A DNA stretch of 64,000 nt from Paraburkholderia caballeronis (GTDB lineage: Bacteria; Pseudomonadota; Gammaproteobacteria; Burkholderiales; Burkholderiaceae). Under the pieces are notes generated by a model. That model saw only the letters and a program-made list of their open reading frames with translations, was not told the DNA's origin and ran no database searches. This document shows, piece by piece, positions 55,497-64,000 of this stretch (the stretch's first letter is position 1; each line of letters opens with the position of its first letter). The stretch lies in contig NZ_FNSR01000001.1 in assembly GCF_900104845.1 (NCBI RefSeq), positions 372,001 through 436,000 on the forward strand. The letters run 5' to 3'. A program made the translations under genes and the position numbers.

Positions 55497-55523
55497 TAAA
55501 CTTTCGGGACGCTTTGCCGCTAT
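55497..55523 (+). promoter_or_regulatory. Sigma-28 (FliA) promoter of the ycgR-like gene
   Basis: TAAACTTT, 11 bases, GCCGCTAT, with the same N11 spacing as the fliC and motA sites. It lies ~97 bp before the start codon. Confidence 0.82.
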
Positions 55524-55619
55524 TGCAGATGAGCAAGCAGAGGGCGGCCATCCGCCCGGCGGCGCGCGCGACCGAAGACGGACGCAGCGCCCGCAAGTCC
55601 ACGAAATTCCGGCAAGCCC

Positions 55620-56375
55620 ATGAATACCGTAGAGTCGAACCACACGGAGTCGGATGAAGACGACGGCCACGATTATGGACGTCGCAATCCGCTCGAAGTC
55701 GGCGTTCAGCTGCGTAATCTTCTCAACCGCGGCGATTTTCTGACGCTCCATTACCGGAACGGCCAGCTCGTCACGCGCATCCTCGACGTGGACGTGCGCG
55801 GTCGCACGTTCGTGTTCGACTGGGGCGCGCTGCCCGAGCAGAACCGCGATCTGCTCAACGTCGAGTTTTGCCAGTTCCGCGCGTCGCCGGACGGCGTGAG
55901 CGTCGATTTCAGAACGCCCGCGCCGCAGCAAACCCAGTTCGAAGGGCGGCCGGCGTTCGTCGCGCCGTTTCCCGAAGTGCTGTTCTACCGGCAGCGGCGC
56001 GAGTATTTCCGCGTCGACACGCCGGTGTTCGAGCCGTGCATGTGCAGCGGCGAGCTGCCCCACGAGGGCGGCCACTTCGACTACGAAGTGCGCGACCTGT
56101 CGCTCGGCGGCGTCGGCCTGCGCACGACCGACGAACGCGTGGCCTCGCTCGTGGTCGGCTCGGAGATTCCGGGCGCGACGCTCGAACTGCGCACCGTCGG
56201 CAAGCTGTCCGTCGATCTGTGCCTCGTCGCGCTGCGCGTGATCGACCAGCCCGACGGCGTGCGCCGCTATCACCTCGGGTTCCGCTTCGACTCGCTGCCC
56301 GGCACCGCCGAAAACACGCTGCAACGCTACATCACGCAGCTCGAAATGAAGCGCCGCGCGCTCGCGCGCACCTGA
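55620..56375 (+). CDS. ycgR: YcgR-type c-di-GMP flagellar brake protein
   Basis: A 251 aa protein with an N-terminal YcgR domain (about residues 20-115) and a C-terminal PilZ domain. The PilZ c-di-GMP motifs are RQRREYFRV (R-x3-R, near residue 125) and DLSLGGVGL (D-x-S-x-x-G, near residue 159). With c-di-GMP bound, such proteins press on the motor and slow swimming. The start at 55620 is ATG. It has its own sigma-28 promoter and sits between flgJ and flgK. The motifs and context are clear; the motor partner is inference. Confidence 0.92.
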   Translation: MNTVESNHTESDEDDGHDYGRRNPLEVGVQLRNLLNRGDFLTLHYRNGQLVTRILDVDVRGRTFVFDWGALPEQNRDLLNVEFCQFRASPDGVSVDFRTPAPQQTQFEGRPAFVAPFPEVLFYRQRREYFRVDTPVFEPCMCSGELPHEGGHFDYEVRDLSLGGVGLRTTDERVASLVVGSEIPGATLELRTVGKLSVDLCLVALRVIDQPDGVRRYHLGFRFDSLPGTAENTLQRYITQLEMKRRALART

Positions 56376-56482
56376 ACCCAGCGGGGTGTCCCCCGGGCGC
56401 GATGCCGCGCGCGGCGTCCGTTCGCTGTCCGAAAGCTACGCAGAAAACCCGCGCCGCGCGCGCGGGAAGGTGCCGCCGACGC

Positions 56483-56509
56483 TCAATTTTCCCGTCGCGC
56501 GGCCGTTAT
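56483..56509 (+). promoter_or_regulatory. Sigma-28 (FliA) promoter of flgKL
   Basis: TCAATTTT, 11 bases, GCCGTTAT. The -10 half differs from the consensus at one position and the spacing equals the other sites. It lies 57 bp before flgK. Confidence 0.78.
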
Positions 56510-56565
56510 ACGGGATGTTCACCAACGCGGCCGTCTGAAGCGATTCCGGCCATACAGGATGACGC

Positions 56566-58575
56566 ATGAGCGACATTTTATCGATCGGTTTGAGCGGTCT
56601 GCAGGCAGCCCAGCTGGGGCTCGCGACCAGCAGCGAGAACATCAGCAACTCGTCCACGCCCGGCTACGTGCTCGAACGGCCGGTGTACCAGGAAGCGGAC
56701 GGCCAGTACTCGGGCTCGGGTTACGTCGGCGGCGGCGTGCAGACGGCGACCATCCAGCGCGCGTACAGCCAGTATCTGACGAGCGCGCTGAACAACGCGC
56801 AGTCGACGAACAGCTCGCTCAACGCGTCGTACCAGCTCGCGACGCAGCTTAACAACCTGATCGGCAGCCCGACGGGCGGCATCGCGTCGGCGATCACCGC
56901 GGTGTTCACCGGCCTGCAGGCGATCTCGACCAACGCGGCCGACGTCGCGACGCGGCAGTCCGCGATCAGCGACGCGCAGACGCTCGTCGACCAGATCAAC
57001 CAGGCGGGCCAGCAGTACTCGTCGATCCGCGCGAGCATCAACACGCAGCTGCAGTCGACGGTGTCGCAGGTCAACCAGTATTCGCAGCAGATCGCGCAGC
57101 TGAACACGGAGATCGCGTCCGCGACCGCGCAGGGCCAGCCGCCGAACCAGCTGCTCGACACCCGCGACCAGGTGGTCGCGAACCTGTCGCAGCTCGTCGG
57201 CGTGCAGGTGGTGCAGAACAGCAACGGTTATAGCCTGTTCCTCGGCAACGGCCAGCCGCTCGTGGTCGGTTCGCAGAACTTCAACCTGACGACGGAAGTC
57301 TCGGCGTCGGACCCGAGCGAAATGGACGTCGCGTATCAGGGGCTGCCGGGCGCGACCACGCCGCCGCAGCAACTGTCCAGCGCGGCGCTGACGGGCGGCA
57401 CGATCGGCGGCCTGCTGTCGTTTCGCAGCGGCACGCTCGACCCGGCCGAAGCGCAGCTCGGCGCGATCGCGACCAGCTTCGCCGCGCAGCTGAACGCGCA
57501 GAACGCGCTCGGCCTCACGCTCGGCGGCACCGAGGGCGGCGACCTGATCTCGGTCGGCGCGCCGAACGTGATCAACAACGCGAAGAACACCGGCGACGCG
57601 ACGCTCGACGTGTCGCTGACGGACCCCGAGTCGCCGCCGAGCGACGACTACACGCTGTCGTTCGACGGCACGAACTACACGCTGACCGACAAGACGACCG
57701 GCCAGGCCGTCGGCAGCGGCACGTCGATCGACGACGCGCTGTCCGGCAGCGGCCTGTCCGCGACGGTCAACGGCACGATGAACGCCGGCGACTCGTTCAC
57801 GATCCAGCCGACGCGCGGCGCGCTCGACTCGTTCGCGCTGGTGACTTCCGACCCGTCCGCGATCGCGGCGGCGTCGCCGATCGTCGGCACGGCCGCGACG
57901 ACCAACACCGGCAGCGCGACCATCACGCAGTCGGTCGGCAGCGCGCCGGGTTTCGTCGTGCCGTCCACGCCGACGACCATCTCGTACCAGGCGCCCGCGT
58001 CGCCCGGCCAGCCCGGCACGCTGTCCGGCTTCGCGCCGGGCTCGACGGTCACGGTGACGGTGCCGGGCTCGAACACGCCGGTCACGTCGACGATCGACGG
58101 CTCCGGCAACGCGACGCCGCCGGTCCAGTACGACCCGTCGCTCGGCGCGACGGTCTCGATCACGAACCCGGACGGCAGCGACCTGAGCGGCGTGAGCTTC
58201 ACGCTGTCGGGCAAGCCGGACGACGGCGACTCGTTCACGCTCGCGTCGAACGTCGGCGGCACGAAGGACGGCACGAACGCGCTGGCGATGTCGAACCTGA
58301 CGTCGAGCACGGCGATGTCGAGCAGCACGCTGACGAACGCGTACGCGAACTACATCAACGGCGTCGGCAACACGGTGGGGCAGCTGAAGGCGTCGACGAC
58401 GTCGCAGGCGTCGCTCGTGAGCCAGCTGACGTCGCAGCAGCAGTCGGTGCAGGGCGTCAACCTCGACGAGGAAGCCGCGAACCTGATGCAGTACCAGCAG
58501 CTCTACCAGGCCAACAGCAAGGTCATCCAGACGGCAGCGACGTTGTTCCAGACGCTGCTCGGCATCTTCCAGTGA
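56566..58575 (+). CDS. flgK: FlgK, hook-filament junction protein 1
   Basis: A 669 aa junction protein, longer than the ~550 aa enteric form. The N-terminus has ILSIGLSGLQAAQLGLATSSENISNSSTPGYVLERP. The C-terminus has GVNLDEEAANLMQYQQLYQANSKVIQTAATLFQTLLGIFQ. The extra length is a beta-rich, Thr/Ser/Pro/Gly-rich insert (about residues 370-560) with two similar PDDGDSFTLAS/NAGDSFTIQP segments. It is exported with FlgN and joins the hook to FlgL. Confidence 0.96.
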   Translation: MSDILSIGLSGLQAAQLGLATSSENISNSSTPGYVLERPVYQEADGQYSGSGYVGGGVQTATIQRAYSQYLTSALNNAQSTNSSLNASYQLATQLNNLIGSPTGGIASAITAVFTGLQAISTNAADVATRQSAISDAQTLVDQINQAGQQYSSIRASINTQLQSTVSQVNQYSQQIAQLNTEIASATAQGQPPNQLLDTRDQVVANLSQLVGVQVVQNSNGYSLFLGNGQPLVVGSQNFNLTTEVSASDPSEMDVAYQGLPGATTPPQQLSSAALTGGTIGGLLSFRSGTLDPAEAQLGAIATSFAAQLNAQNALGLTLGGTEGGDLISVGAPNVINNAKNTGDATLDVSLTDPESPPSDDYTLSFDGTNYTLTDKTTGQAVGSGTSIDDALSGSGLSATVNGTMNAGDSFTIQPTRGALDSFALVTSDPSAIAAASPIVGTAATTNTGSATITQSVGSAPGFVVPSTPTTISYQAPASPGQPGTLSGFAPGSTVTVTVPGSNTPVTSTIDGSGNATPPVQYDPSLGATVSITNPDGSDLSGVSFTLSGKPDDGDSFTLASNVGGTKDGTNALAMSNLTSSTAMSSSTLTNAYANYINGVGNTVGQLKASTTSQASLVSQLTSQQQSVQGVNLDEEAANLMQYQQLYQANSKVIQTAATLFQTLLGIFQ

Positions 58576-58586
58576 GGCATTGAACG

Positions 58587-59828
58587 ATGCGAATCGCTAC
58601 CTCCCAGCTCTTTTCGTCCACGATGCAGACGATGGAGGACCAGCAATCCCAGCTTCTCGAACTCCAGCAGCAGGTATCGAGCGGCGTGGCCCTGCAGACG
58701 GCCGGCGACAATCCGGTCGCGGCCGCGCAGGCCGTGCAGCTCAGTTCCACGTCCGCGACGCTCGCGCAGTACGCGACGAACCAGAATCTCGCGCTGTCGT
58801 CGCTGGGCCAGGAAGACTCGACGCTCGGCAACGTGCTGAGCACGCTCACGTCGATCAACACGTCGCTCGTGCATGCCGGCGACGCGTCGCTGTCCGACGC
58901 GAACCGCGCGGCGATCGCGCAGGAACTCGAAGGCGAACGCAACCAGCTGCTGTCGCTCGCGAACGCGCGAAACGGTGACGGCTCGTATGTGTTCGGCGGC
59001 TTCCAGGGCAGCGCGCAGCCGTTCACGACCGATTCGTCGGGAGCGGTCACGTATGCCGGCGACAACGGCGTGCAGCTCGTGCAGGTCAGCGACAACCGGC
59101 AGATCCAGACCAACGATCCGGGCTCGGCGGTGTTCCTGACCGCGCCGGCGGTCGGCTCGTCGCCGGTCTCGGCGGGTTCGGCGGGCAACACCGGCACCGG
59201 CATCATCACGGCCGCGACCGTCAACGACCCGTCGGCGGCCAGCAACGACACGCCGTACGGCATCGTGTTCTCGACCGCGACCGGCTCGCTGACCTACAGC
59301 GTGATGGACAACTCGACCACGCCGCCGACCGCGCTCGCCAGCGACCAGACGTACACCGCGGGGCAGCCGATCCAGCTCGGCACCGGCATGTCGCTGTCGA
59401 TCTCCGGCACGCCGGCGGACGGCGACTCGTTCACCGTGACGCAGCCGAACACGCAGGGCAACGCGGACATCTTCGCGGCGATCGACAACGCGATCGCGGC
59501 GCTGAACCAGCCGGTCGCGAACAATGCGACGGGCGCGGCGGCGCTGCAGAACTCGATGACGACTGCGATGACCCAGCTGCAGAACACGATCGACAACGTG
59601 ACGACGGTGCAGGCGGGCGTCGGCGGCCGCGAGCAGGAATTGCAGGCGCTGCAGACGGTCACGACGACCAACTCGACGCAGGTGCAGAGCAACCTCGCGG
59701 ACCTGACCGGCACCGACATGGTCGCGGCGCTGAGCCAGTTCGTGCAGCTTCAGAACGCGCTGAGCGCGTCGCAGCAGAGCTTCTCGCAGGTGCAGGGGAT
59801 GTCGCTGTTCAAGTACCTGAACTCGTAA
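58587..59828 (+). CDS. flgL: FlgL, hook-filament junction protein 2
   Basis: A 413 aa flagellin-like junction protein. It starts MRIATSQLFSSTMQTMEDQQSQLLELQQQVSSG and ends with a flagellin-like helix containing LSQFVQLQNALSASQQSFSQVQGMSLFKYLNS. Its middle is beta-rich, with a GDSFTV segment like those in flgK. It begins 11 bp after flgK. Confidence 0.96.
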   Translation: MRIATSQLFSSTMQTMEDQQSQLLELQQQVSSGVALQTAGDNPVAAAQAVQLSSTSATLAQYATNQNLALSSLGQEDSTLGNVLSTLTSINTSLVHAGDASLSDANRAAIAQELEGERNQLLSLANARNGDGSYVFGGFQGSAQPFTTDSSGAVTYAGDNGVQLVQVSDNRQIQTNDPGSAVFLTAPAVGSSPVSAGSAGNTGTGIITAATVNDPSAASNDTPYGIVFSTATGSLTYSVMDNSTTPPTALASDQTYTAGQPIQLGTGMSLSISGTPADGDSFTVTQPNTQGNADIFAAIDNAIAALNQPVANNATGAAALQNSMTTAMTQLQNTIDNVTTVQAGVGGREQELQALQTVTTTNSTQVQSNLADLTGTDMVAALSQFVQLQNALSASQQSFSQVQGMSLFKYLNS

Positions 59829-59844
59829 TCCACGCCGTCCGCGC

Positions 59845-59887
59845 CGGCGCGCGGCGGCGGGCCTCGATGCCTCGCCGCCGCGCGCCG
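59845..59887. terminator. GC-rich hairpin between flgL and fliR
   Basis: A perfect 15-bp stem (59845-59859 with 59873-59887) and a 13-base loop lie between the convergent flgL and fliR genes. No T-run is present, so termination may be weak or factor-dependent. Confidence 0.5.
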
Positions 59888-59900
59888 CGCCGCAGTCCGG

Positions 59901-60692
59901 TCAGTGCGGCGGACGCAGCGCCGCCGCCATCCGTCCCATCTCCTCGATCCCGTTGTCGAACAGCCGTGCGAAGTACGGAATCATGTTCGGCATCATCATC
60001 TGGATCAGCAGCATTCCGACCAGCATCGTGATCGCGAAGCCGATCTGGAAAATCCCGATCTGAGGCGCCGCGCGGTTCAGCATGCCGAGCGACAGGTTCG
60101 CGATCAAAAGCGCGATCACGACCGGCAGCGACAGCAGCAGCCCGGCGGACATCGCCATCGCGGTCCAGTCCGACAGCAGGCGCCAGCCGGGCGCAGCGAG
60201 CACGTTCGCGTCCACCGGCACGAGGCGGAACGTCTCGACGAGCGCCGCGATCATCTGCAGGTGGCCGTCGAGCGCGAGGAACGTGAGCACCGCGATCGCG
60301 TTCAGCCACGTGGACAGCGCGGCCGAGTTGCTCTGCGCCTGCGGATCGAAGAAGGTCGCGAAACCGATCCCCATGCCGAGCCCCATCAGGTCGCCGGCCG
60401 TCGTCACCGCGGCGAACACCACCTGCATCACGAAGCCGAGCGCGACGCCGATCAGGAACTGGTTCACGAGGATCCACACGCCGTCGGCGGAAAACACCGT
60501 CGCCTGCGGCAGCGGGCCGAGCGTCGGCGCGACGATCAGCGTGACGCACGCGGCAAGGCCGATCTTCACGCGCGCGGGAATCGCGCGATGGCCGAGGAAC
60601 GGCGCGCTCGTGACGAGCGCGAGGATCCGCGCGAACGGCCACAGGAACGCGGTGAGCCAGACGTTCAGCTGCGCGTAGGTGACCGAGAACAT
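59901..60692 (-). CDS. fliR: FliR, flagellar export gate protein
   Basis: A 263 aa inner membrane protein with about six hydrophobic helices. It begins FSVTYAQLNVWLTAFLWPFARILALVTSAPF and contains GMGIGFATFFDPQAQSNSAALSTWLN near residue 110, typical of FliR. It forms the export channel with FliP and FliQ and is last in the fliMNOPQR order seen here on the minus strand. Confidence 0.96.
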   Translation of the reverse strand: MFSVTYAQLNVWLTAFLWPFARILALVTSAPFLGHRAIPARVKIGLAACVTLIVAPTLGPLPQATVFSADGVWILVNQFLIGVALGFVMQVVFAAVTTAGDLMGLGMGIGFATFFDPQAQSNSAALSTWLNAIAVLTFLALDGHLQMIAALVETFRLVPVDANVLAAPGWRLLSDWTAMAMSAGLLLSLPVVIALLIANLSLGMLNRAAPQIGIFQIGFAITMLVGMLLIQMMMPNMIPYFARLFDNGIEEMGRMAAALRPPH

Positions 60693-60744
60693 CGGAGCGA
60701 AACCGGGGCGGGGGACAAGAAGCGGGCGCGGGCGGCCGGGCGGC

Positions 60745-61014
60745 CTAGCCGGCGAGCGACGGGATGCTGTTGAACATGTGGCGCATGTAGTCGAGCAGCG
60801 TCGACAGCATCCACGGGCCGGCGATCACGAGCGTCACCGCGACCGCGACGAGCTTCGGGATGAACGACAGCGTCGTTTCGTTGATCTGCGTGGCCGCCTG
60901 GAACAGGCTGACGATGAGGCCGACCACGAGCGACACGAGCAGCAGCGGGGCGGCGAGCAGCAGCGCGACGTACATCGCCTCGTGCGCGAGCGTCATTACG
61001 GTTTCGGGCGTCAT
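60745..61014 (-). CDS. fliQ: FliQ, flagellar export gate protein
   Basis: An 89 aa protein with two membrane hairpin helices (VALLLAAPLLLVSLVVGLIVSLFQ and LVAVAVTLVIAGPWML). The loop between them, AATQINETTLSFIPK, is the FliQ signature. It lies 28 bp after fliP. Confidence 0.97.
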   Translation of the reverse strand: MTPETVMTLAHEAMYVALLLAAPLLLVSLVVGLIVSLFQAATQINETTLSFIPKLVAVAVTLVIAGPWMLSTLLDYMRHMFNSIPSLAG

Positions 61015-61042
61015 CGCGTGAATCCTCCTGCGTGGGCCGGCA

Positions 61043-61867
61043 TTACGTGAAGCTCTGCGCGAGCGAGCCGATCAGCATCTGCCAGCCGTCGACCATCACG
61101 AACAGCATCAGCTTGAACGGCAGCGAGATCGTCGCCGGCGACATCATCATCATACCCATCGACATCAGCACGCTCGCGACCACCATGTCGATGATCAGGA
61201 ACGGGATGAAGATGGTGAAGCCGATCTGGAAGCCGGTTTTCAGCTCGCTCGTGACGAACGCCGGCACGAGCAGCGACAGCGGCACGTCCTCCGGCCCCTG
61301 CATCGGCTCCGCGTGCGAGATCCGCGCGAACAGCGCGAGGTCGGATTCGCGGGTCTGCCGCAGCATGAAGGTCTTGAACGGCGCGACGCCGCGCTGCACC
61401 GCGTCGTCCATCGACAGCGTGCCGGCCGCGAACGGCTTGTAGCCGTCCTGATACGCCTTGTCGAGCACCGGCGACATCACGAACAGCGTGAGGAACAGCG
61501 CGAGCCCGACCAGCACCTGGTTCGGCGGCGTCGTCGTCGTGCCCATCGCCTGGCGCAGCAGCGACAGCACGATGATGATGCGCGTGAAGCTCGTCATCAT
61601 CAGCACCATCGCCGGCAGAAACGTCAGCATCGTGAGCAGCAGCATCGTCTGCACGCTCAGCGTGTAGGTGGTGCCGCCGTTCGGGCCGGGGGTCGAGGTC
61701 AGCGCGGGAAGGCCGGCCGCCTGCGCGTGCGCGAGATGCGGCACGAAGCTCAGTGCGGCGGCCGCGAGCGGGAGTGCGTAGCGCGCGGCGGACGAGGCGC
61801 GCGCGGCGGCGGGCCGCGCGGGGCGGGCGTCGCCGTGCGGCGACGGAAGAACGGAACTGCACTGCAT
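61043..61867 (-). CDS. fliP: FliP, flagellar export gate protein
   Basis: A 274 aa protein with a cleavable signal peptide (hydrophobic stretch ending HLAHAQA near residue 48). Membrane helices follow. Conserved segments are [51 protein letters not shown] and the C-terminal [30 protein letters not shown]. The ATG at 61867 is 2 bases from the fliO stop; the open frame further upstream is not coding. Confidence 0.97.
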   Translation of the reverse strand: MQCSSVLPSPHGDARPARPAAARASSAARYALPLAAAALSFVPHLAHAQAAGLPALTSTPGPNGGTTYTLSVQTMLLLTMLTFLPAMVLMMTSFTRIIIVLSLLRQAMGTTTTPPNQVLVGLALFLTLFVMSPVLDKAYQDGYKPFAAGTLSMDDAVQRGVAPFKTFMLRQTRESDLALFARISHAEPMQGPEDVPLSLLVPAFVTSELKTGFQIGFTIFIPFLIIDMVVASVLMSMGMMMMSPATISLPFKLMLFVMVDGWQMLIGSLAQSFT

Positions 61868-61869
61868 GA

Positions 61870-62484
61870 TTACTTCGCTCCGCCGTCGGGACGGCCGAAA
61901 CGTTTGCCGACTTCGCCTTTCAGCGCGTCGCGAAAGCGTTGTCCGAAGGTGCCCGGCAGCGCGCCGGGCGTGACCGCGCCGGCGTCCGGCAGCGCGCCGG
62001 CCGGCATCGTGTGAAGGAGCCGCACGTTGCCGGGCGCCGCGCCGAGCACGAGCCACGTGTCGCCGACCTCGACGACCGCGACGCGCTCCTTGCCGCCGAG
62101 CGACGCGCCGCCGACCGTTTTGACGAGCGCGTTGCGGTGCGCCGGCTGAAGGCCGAGCCGGCGCGCGAGCCATGCGCAGCCGAACACGACCGCGAGCACG
62201 ACCGCGAGACCGAGAACCGATTGCAGCAGCGCGCCGAAGCCGAGCGACGGCACCGCCGTGCCCGCGCCGACCGCCGACGCGACGCTCGCCGCGCGGCTGG
62301 CCTGGTTCACGGCCTGGAGATCGGCCGCGTGCGCGCCGAACGGCGCGGCCAGCGCGGCGAGTATCGCCGCCGCATGTCGCGCGGCCCGCAGGCGGCTGCG
62401 AAGGCTGTTACGAATGCACACGCGGACCGCCGCGGCGCCGCGGCGCGCGATCACGATCGCGCCGCGTGCTGCGGCGGATTTCAT
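61870..62484 (-). CDS. fliO: FliO, flagellar export assembly protein
   Basis: A 204 aa membrane protein that helps FliP assemble. The first ~55 residues are basic and hydrophobic (signal-like, ending FGAHAAD). One membrane helix ([25 protein letters not shown]) lies near residue 88. The cytoplasmic part has [28 protein letters not shown], the FliO domain. It overlaps fliN by 4 bases. Confidence 0.92.
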   Translation of the reverse strand: MKSAAARGAIVIARRGAAAVRVCIRNSLRSRLRAARHAAAILAALAAPFGAHAADLQAVNQASRAASVASAVGAGTAVPSLGFGALLQSVLGLAVVLAVVFGCAWLARRLGLQPAHRNALVKTVGGASLGGKERVAVVEVGDTWLVLGAAPGNVRLLHTMPAGALPDAGAVTPGALPGTFGQRFRDALKGEVGKRFGRPDGGAK

Positions 62485-62945
62485 CGGTTCAGCTTCCTGA
62501 TGCGCTCGGCCGGCGTGATGATGTCGGTCAGGCGGATGCCGAACTTGTCGTTCACGACGACGACTTCGCCCTGCGCGATCAGGCAGCCGTTCACGAGCAC
62601 GTCCATCGGCTCGCCGGCGAGGCCGTCGAGTTCGACGACCGAGCCCTGCGCCAGCTGCAGCAGGTTGCGGATCGCGATCTTCGTGCGGCCCAGCTCGACC
62701 GTCATCTGGACGGGGATGTCCAGGATCATGTCGATGTCGTTGTGCGTCGTGGTCGGCACGACCTTCGACAGCGGCTGGAACACGCCGGCCGACCCGGCCG
62801 CCGACACTTCCGACTCGTGGCCGTTCTGCTCCGCGAGGGCGCTGGCCCAGTCGTCCATCTCGTCGCTCGCCGCAGCCTGGGCCACGACTTCCGGGACGGG
62901 CTCCTTCACGGGCTCGCTTGCAGGCGTCGCGTTGACGTCACTCAT
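62481..62945 (-). CDS. fliN: FliN, motor switch C-ring protein
   Basis: A 154 aa switch protein. The conserved domain has DMILDIPVQMTVELGRTKIAIRNLLQLAQGSVVELDGLAGEPMDVLVNGCLIAQGEVVVVNDKFGIRLTDIITPAERIRKL. The acidic N-terminal ~70 residues are variable. The ATG at 62945 has AGGAAGG upstream; a GTG two codons earlier overlaps that site. It overlaps fliM by 8 bases and forms the ring on which direction switching depends. Confidence 0.97.
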   Translation of the reverse strand: MSDVNATPASEPVKEPVPEVVAQAAASDEMDDWASALAEQNGHESEVSAAGSAGVFQPLSKVVPTTTHNDIDMILDIPVQMTVELGRTKIAIRNLLQLAQGSVVELDGLAGEPMDVLVNGCLIAQGEVVVVNDKFGIRLTDIITPAERIRKLNR

Positions 62946-63942
62946 ATCCACCTTCCTTCATCGTGTCCGCTGCGCTGATCATCTTCTGGACCCGCAACGC
63001 GTATTGACCATTGAAAATTCCGTAGCCGCATTCCATCACCGGCACGCCGTCGACCTTCGCGACGATCTGCTCGGGGATGTTGATCGGCAGCACGTCGCCC
63101 GCCTTCATGTTCAGGATCTGCTCGAAAGTCGCGCGGATCTGCGCGAGGTCGGCGGTCAGCTCGACCTCGGCGGCCTGCACCTGCTGCGACAGCACGCGCA
63201 CCCAGCGGCGGTCCACGTCGAGCACTTCGCCCTGGATCGGCGACGACAGCACGTCGCGGATCGGCTCGATCATCGAGTACGGCATGCAGATGTGCAGCGT
63301 GCCGCCCGTGGTGCCGAACTCGATCGAGAACTGCGTGACGAGCACGATTTCGTTCGGCGTCGCGACGTTCGCGAACTGCGTGTGCATTTCCGAGCGCACG
63401 AACTCGAACTGCAGCTGGCGCACGCTCTTCCACGCGTTCGTGTAGTGCTCGAACACCAGTTGCAGCAGCTTCGAGATGATGCGCTGCTCGGTCTGCGTGA
63501 AGTCGCGGCCCTCGACGCGCGTATGGAAGCGCCCGTCGCCGCCGAACAGGTTGTCGACCACGTAGAACACGAGGTTCGGATCGAACACGAACAGCGACGT
63601 GCCGCGCAGCGGCTTCACGTGCACGAGGTTCAGGTTCGTCGGGATCGGCAGGTTGCGGGTGAACTCGCTGTACTTCTGCACGCGCACCGGGCCGACCGAG
63701 ATTTCGGCGGTGCGCCGCATGAAGTTGAAGATGCCGACCCGCAACAGGCGCGCGAAACGTTCGTTGATGATTTCGAGGCCGGGCATCCGGCCGCGAACGA
63801 TCCTTTCCTGCGTCGCGATGTTGTACGGGCGAACGCCGGCCTGCTCCGACTGGCTGGATTCCTGGTCGGTTTCGCCGGTGACGCCTTTGAGGAGGGCATC
63901 GACCTCCTCCTGCGACATGAATTCGTCGTGACCCATGCTCAT
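62938..63942 (-). CDS. fliM: FliM, motor switch protein
   Basis: A 334 aa switch protein that receives CheY-P. The N-terminal CheY-binding motif is EFMSQEEVDALLKGV. The middle domain has GMPGLEIINERFARLLRVGIFNFMRRTAEISVG, with PTNLNLVHVKPLRGTSLFVFDPNLVFYVVDNLFGGDGRFHTRVEGRDFTQTEQRI. The C-terminus resembles FliN. ATGs at 63942 and 63936 are both possible. About 58 bp of upstream sequence remain in the window with no complete gene; fliL is expected beyond. Confidence 0.97.
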   Translation of the reverse strand: MSMGHDEFMSQEEVDALLKGVTGETDQESSQSEQAGVRPYNIATQERIVRGRMPGLEIINERFARLLRVGIFNFMRRTAEISVGPVRVQKYSEFTRNLPIPTNLNLVHVKPLRGTSLFVFDPNLVFYVVDNLFGGDGRFHTRVEGRDFTQTEQRIISKLLQLVFEHYTNAWKSVRQLQFEFVRSEMHTQFANVATPNEIVLVTQFSIEFGTTGGTLHICMPYSMIEPIRDVLSSPIQGEVLDVDRRWVRVLSQQVQAAEVELTADLAQIRATFEQILNMKAGDVLPINIPEQIVAKVDGVPVMECGYGIFNGQYALRVQKMISAADTMKEGGYE

Positions 63943-64000
63943 GATGCGGACGGCTCCGGTCGGGACGGACGGTTGTTGCGCGGCGCGTTCATCGCGGTCA

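Noticed and set aside
63943..64000. End of fliL upstream of fliM
   Set aside because: fliL is expected there, but the last 58 bases contain no coding part that I can show; a TGA could lie exactly at the window edge.

Overview
The window is a high-GC piece of a betaproteobacterial chromosome, most likely Burkholderia sensu lato. This placement rests on the flagellar and chemotaxis gene order, the FlhDC master regulator, H-NS-type small proteins, the DUF2844/DUF3443 pair and several SPINDLY-type glycosyltransferases. No genome comparison could be run, so the species is not determined. Almost everything here serves motility.

Layout. (1) 1-10956: a glycosylation island. It holds the 3' end of a giant octapeptide-repeat protein, three SPINDLY/OGT-like TPR glycosyltransferases, an FkbM methyltransferase and a DUF616 glycosyltransferase-like protein. 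(2) 10976-13965: fliT, fliD and fliC on the minus strand, with a sigma-28 promoter before a short (272 aa) flagellin. (3) 14600-21723: a housekeeping block of rpsU, an unknown gene, tag, a BadF-type sugar kinase, a Cof-type HAD phosphatase, a histidine phosphatase-like protein, aqpZ, an H-NS family protein and a GT4 glycosyltransferase. (4) 21989-35391: flhDC, then motAB-cheY-cheA-cheW-mcp-cheR-cheD-cheB-cheY-cheZ behind a sigma-28 promoter. (5) 35614-37493: an exported DUF2844 protein and a DUF3443 lipoprotein that looks like a divergent pepsin-type aspartic protease. (6) 37829-45254: flhB-flhA-flhF-flhG-fliA. (7) 45394-47675 (minus): flgN, flgM, flgA. (8) 47892-59828: flgBCDEFGHIJ, a YcgR-type c-di-GMP brake, flgK, flgL. 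(9) 59901-63942 (minus): fliR, fliQ, fliP, fliO, fliN, fliM.

How it works together. FlhDC would switch on the basal body, hook and export genes. FliA (sigma-28), held by FlgM until the hook is complete, then turns on late genes. I found four sigma-28 sites with the same N11 spacing, before fliC, motA, ycgR and flgK, and a fifth candidate before flgM with N12 spacing. The glycosylation island beside fliC suggests that the filament, and possibly the Thr-rich repeat protein, is O-glycosylated.

The points most worth a second look are the pepsin-like DUF3443/DUF2844 pair, the FlhG protein lacking both Walker A lysines, the hierarchical octad repeat (10- and 7-octad super-repeats) beside OGT-like enzymes, and the coherent sigma-28 promoter set.
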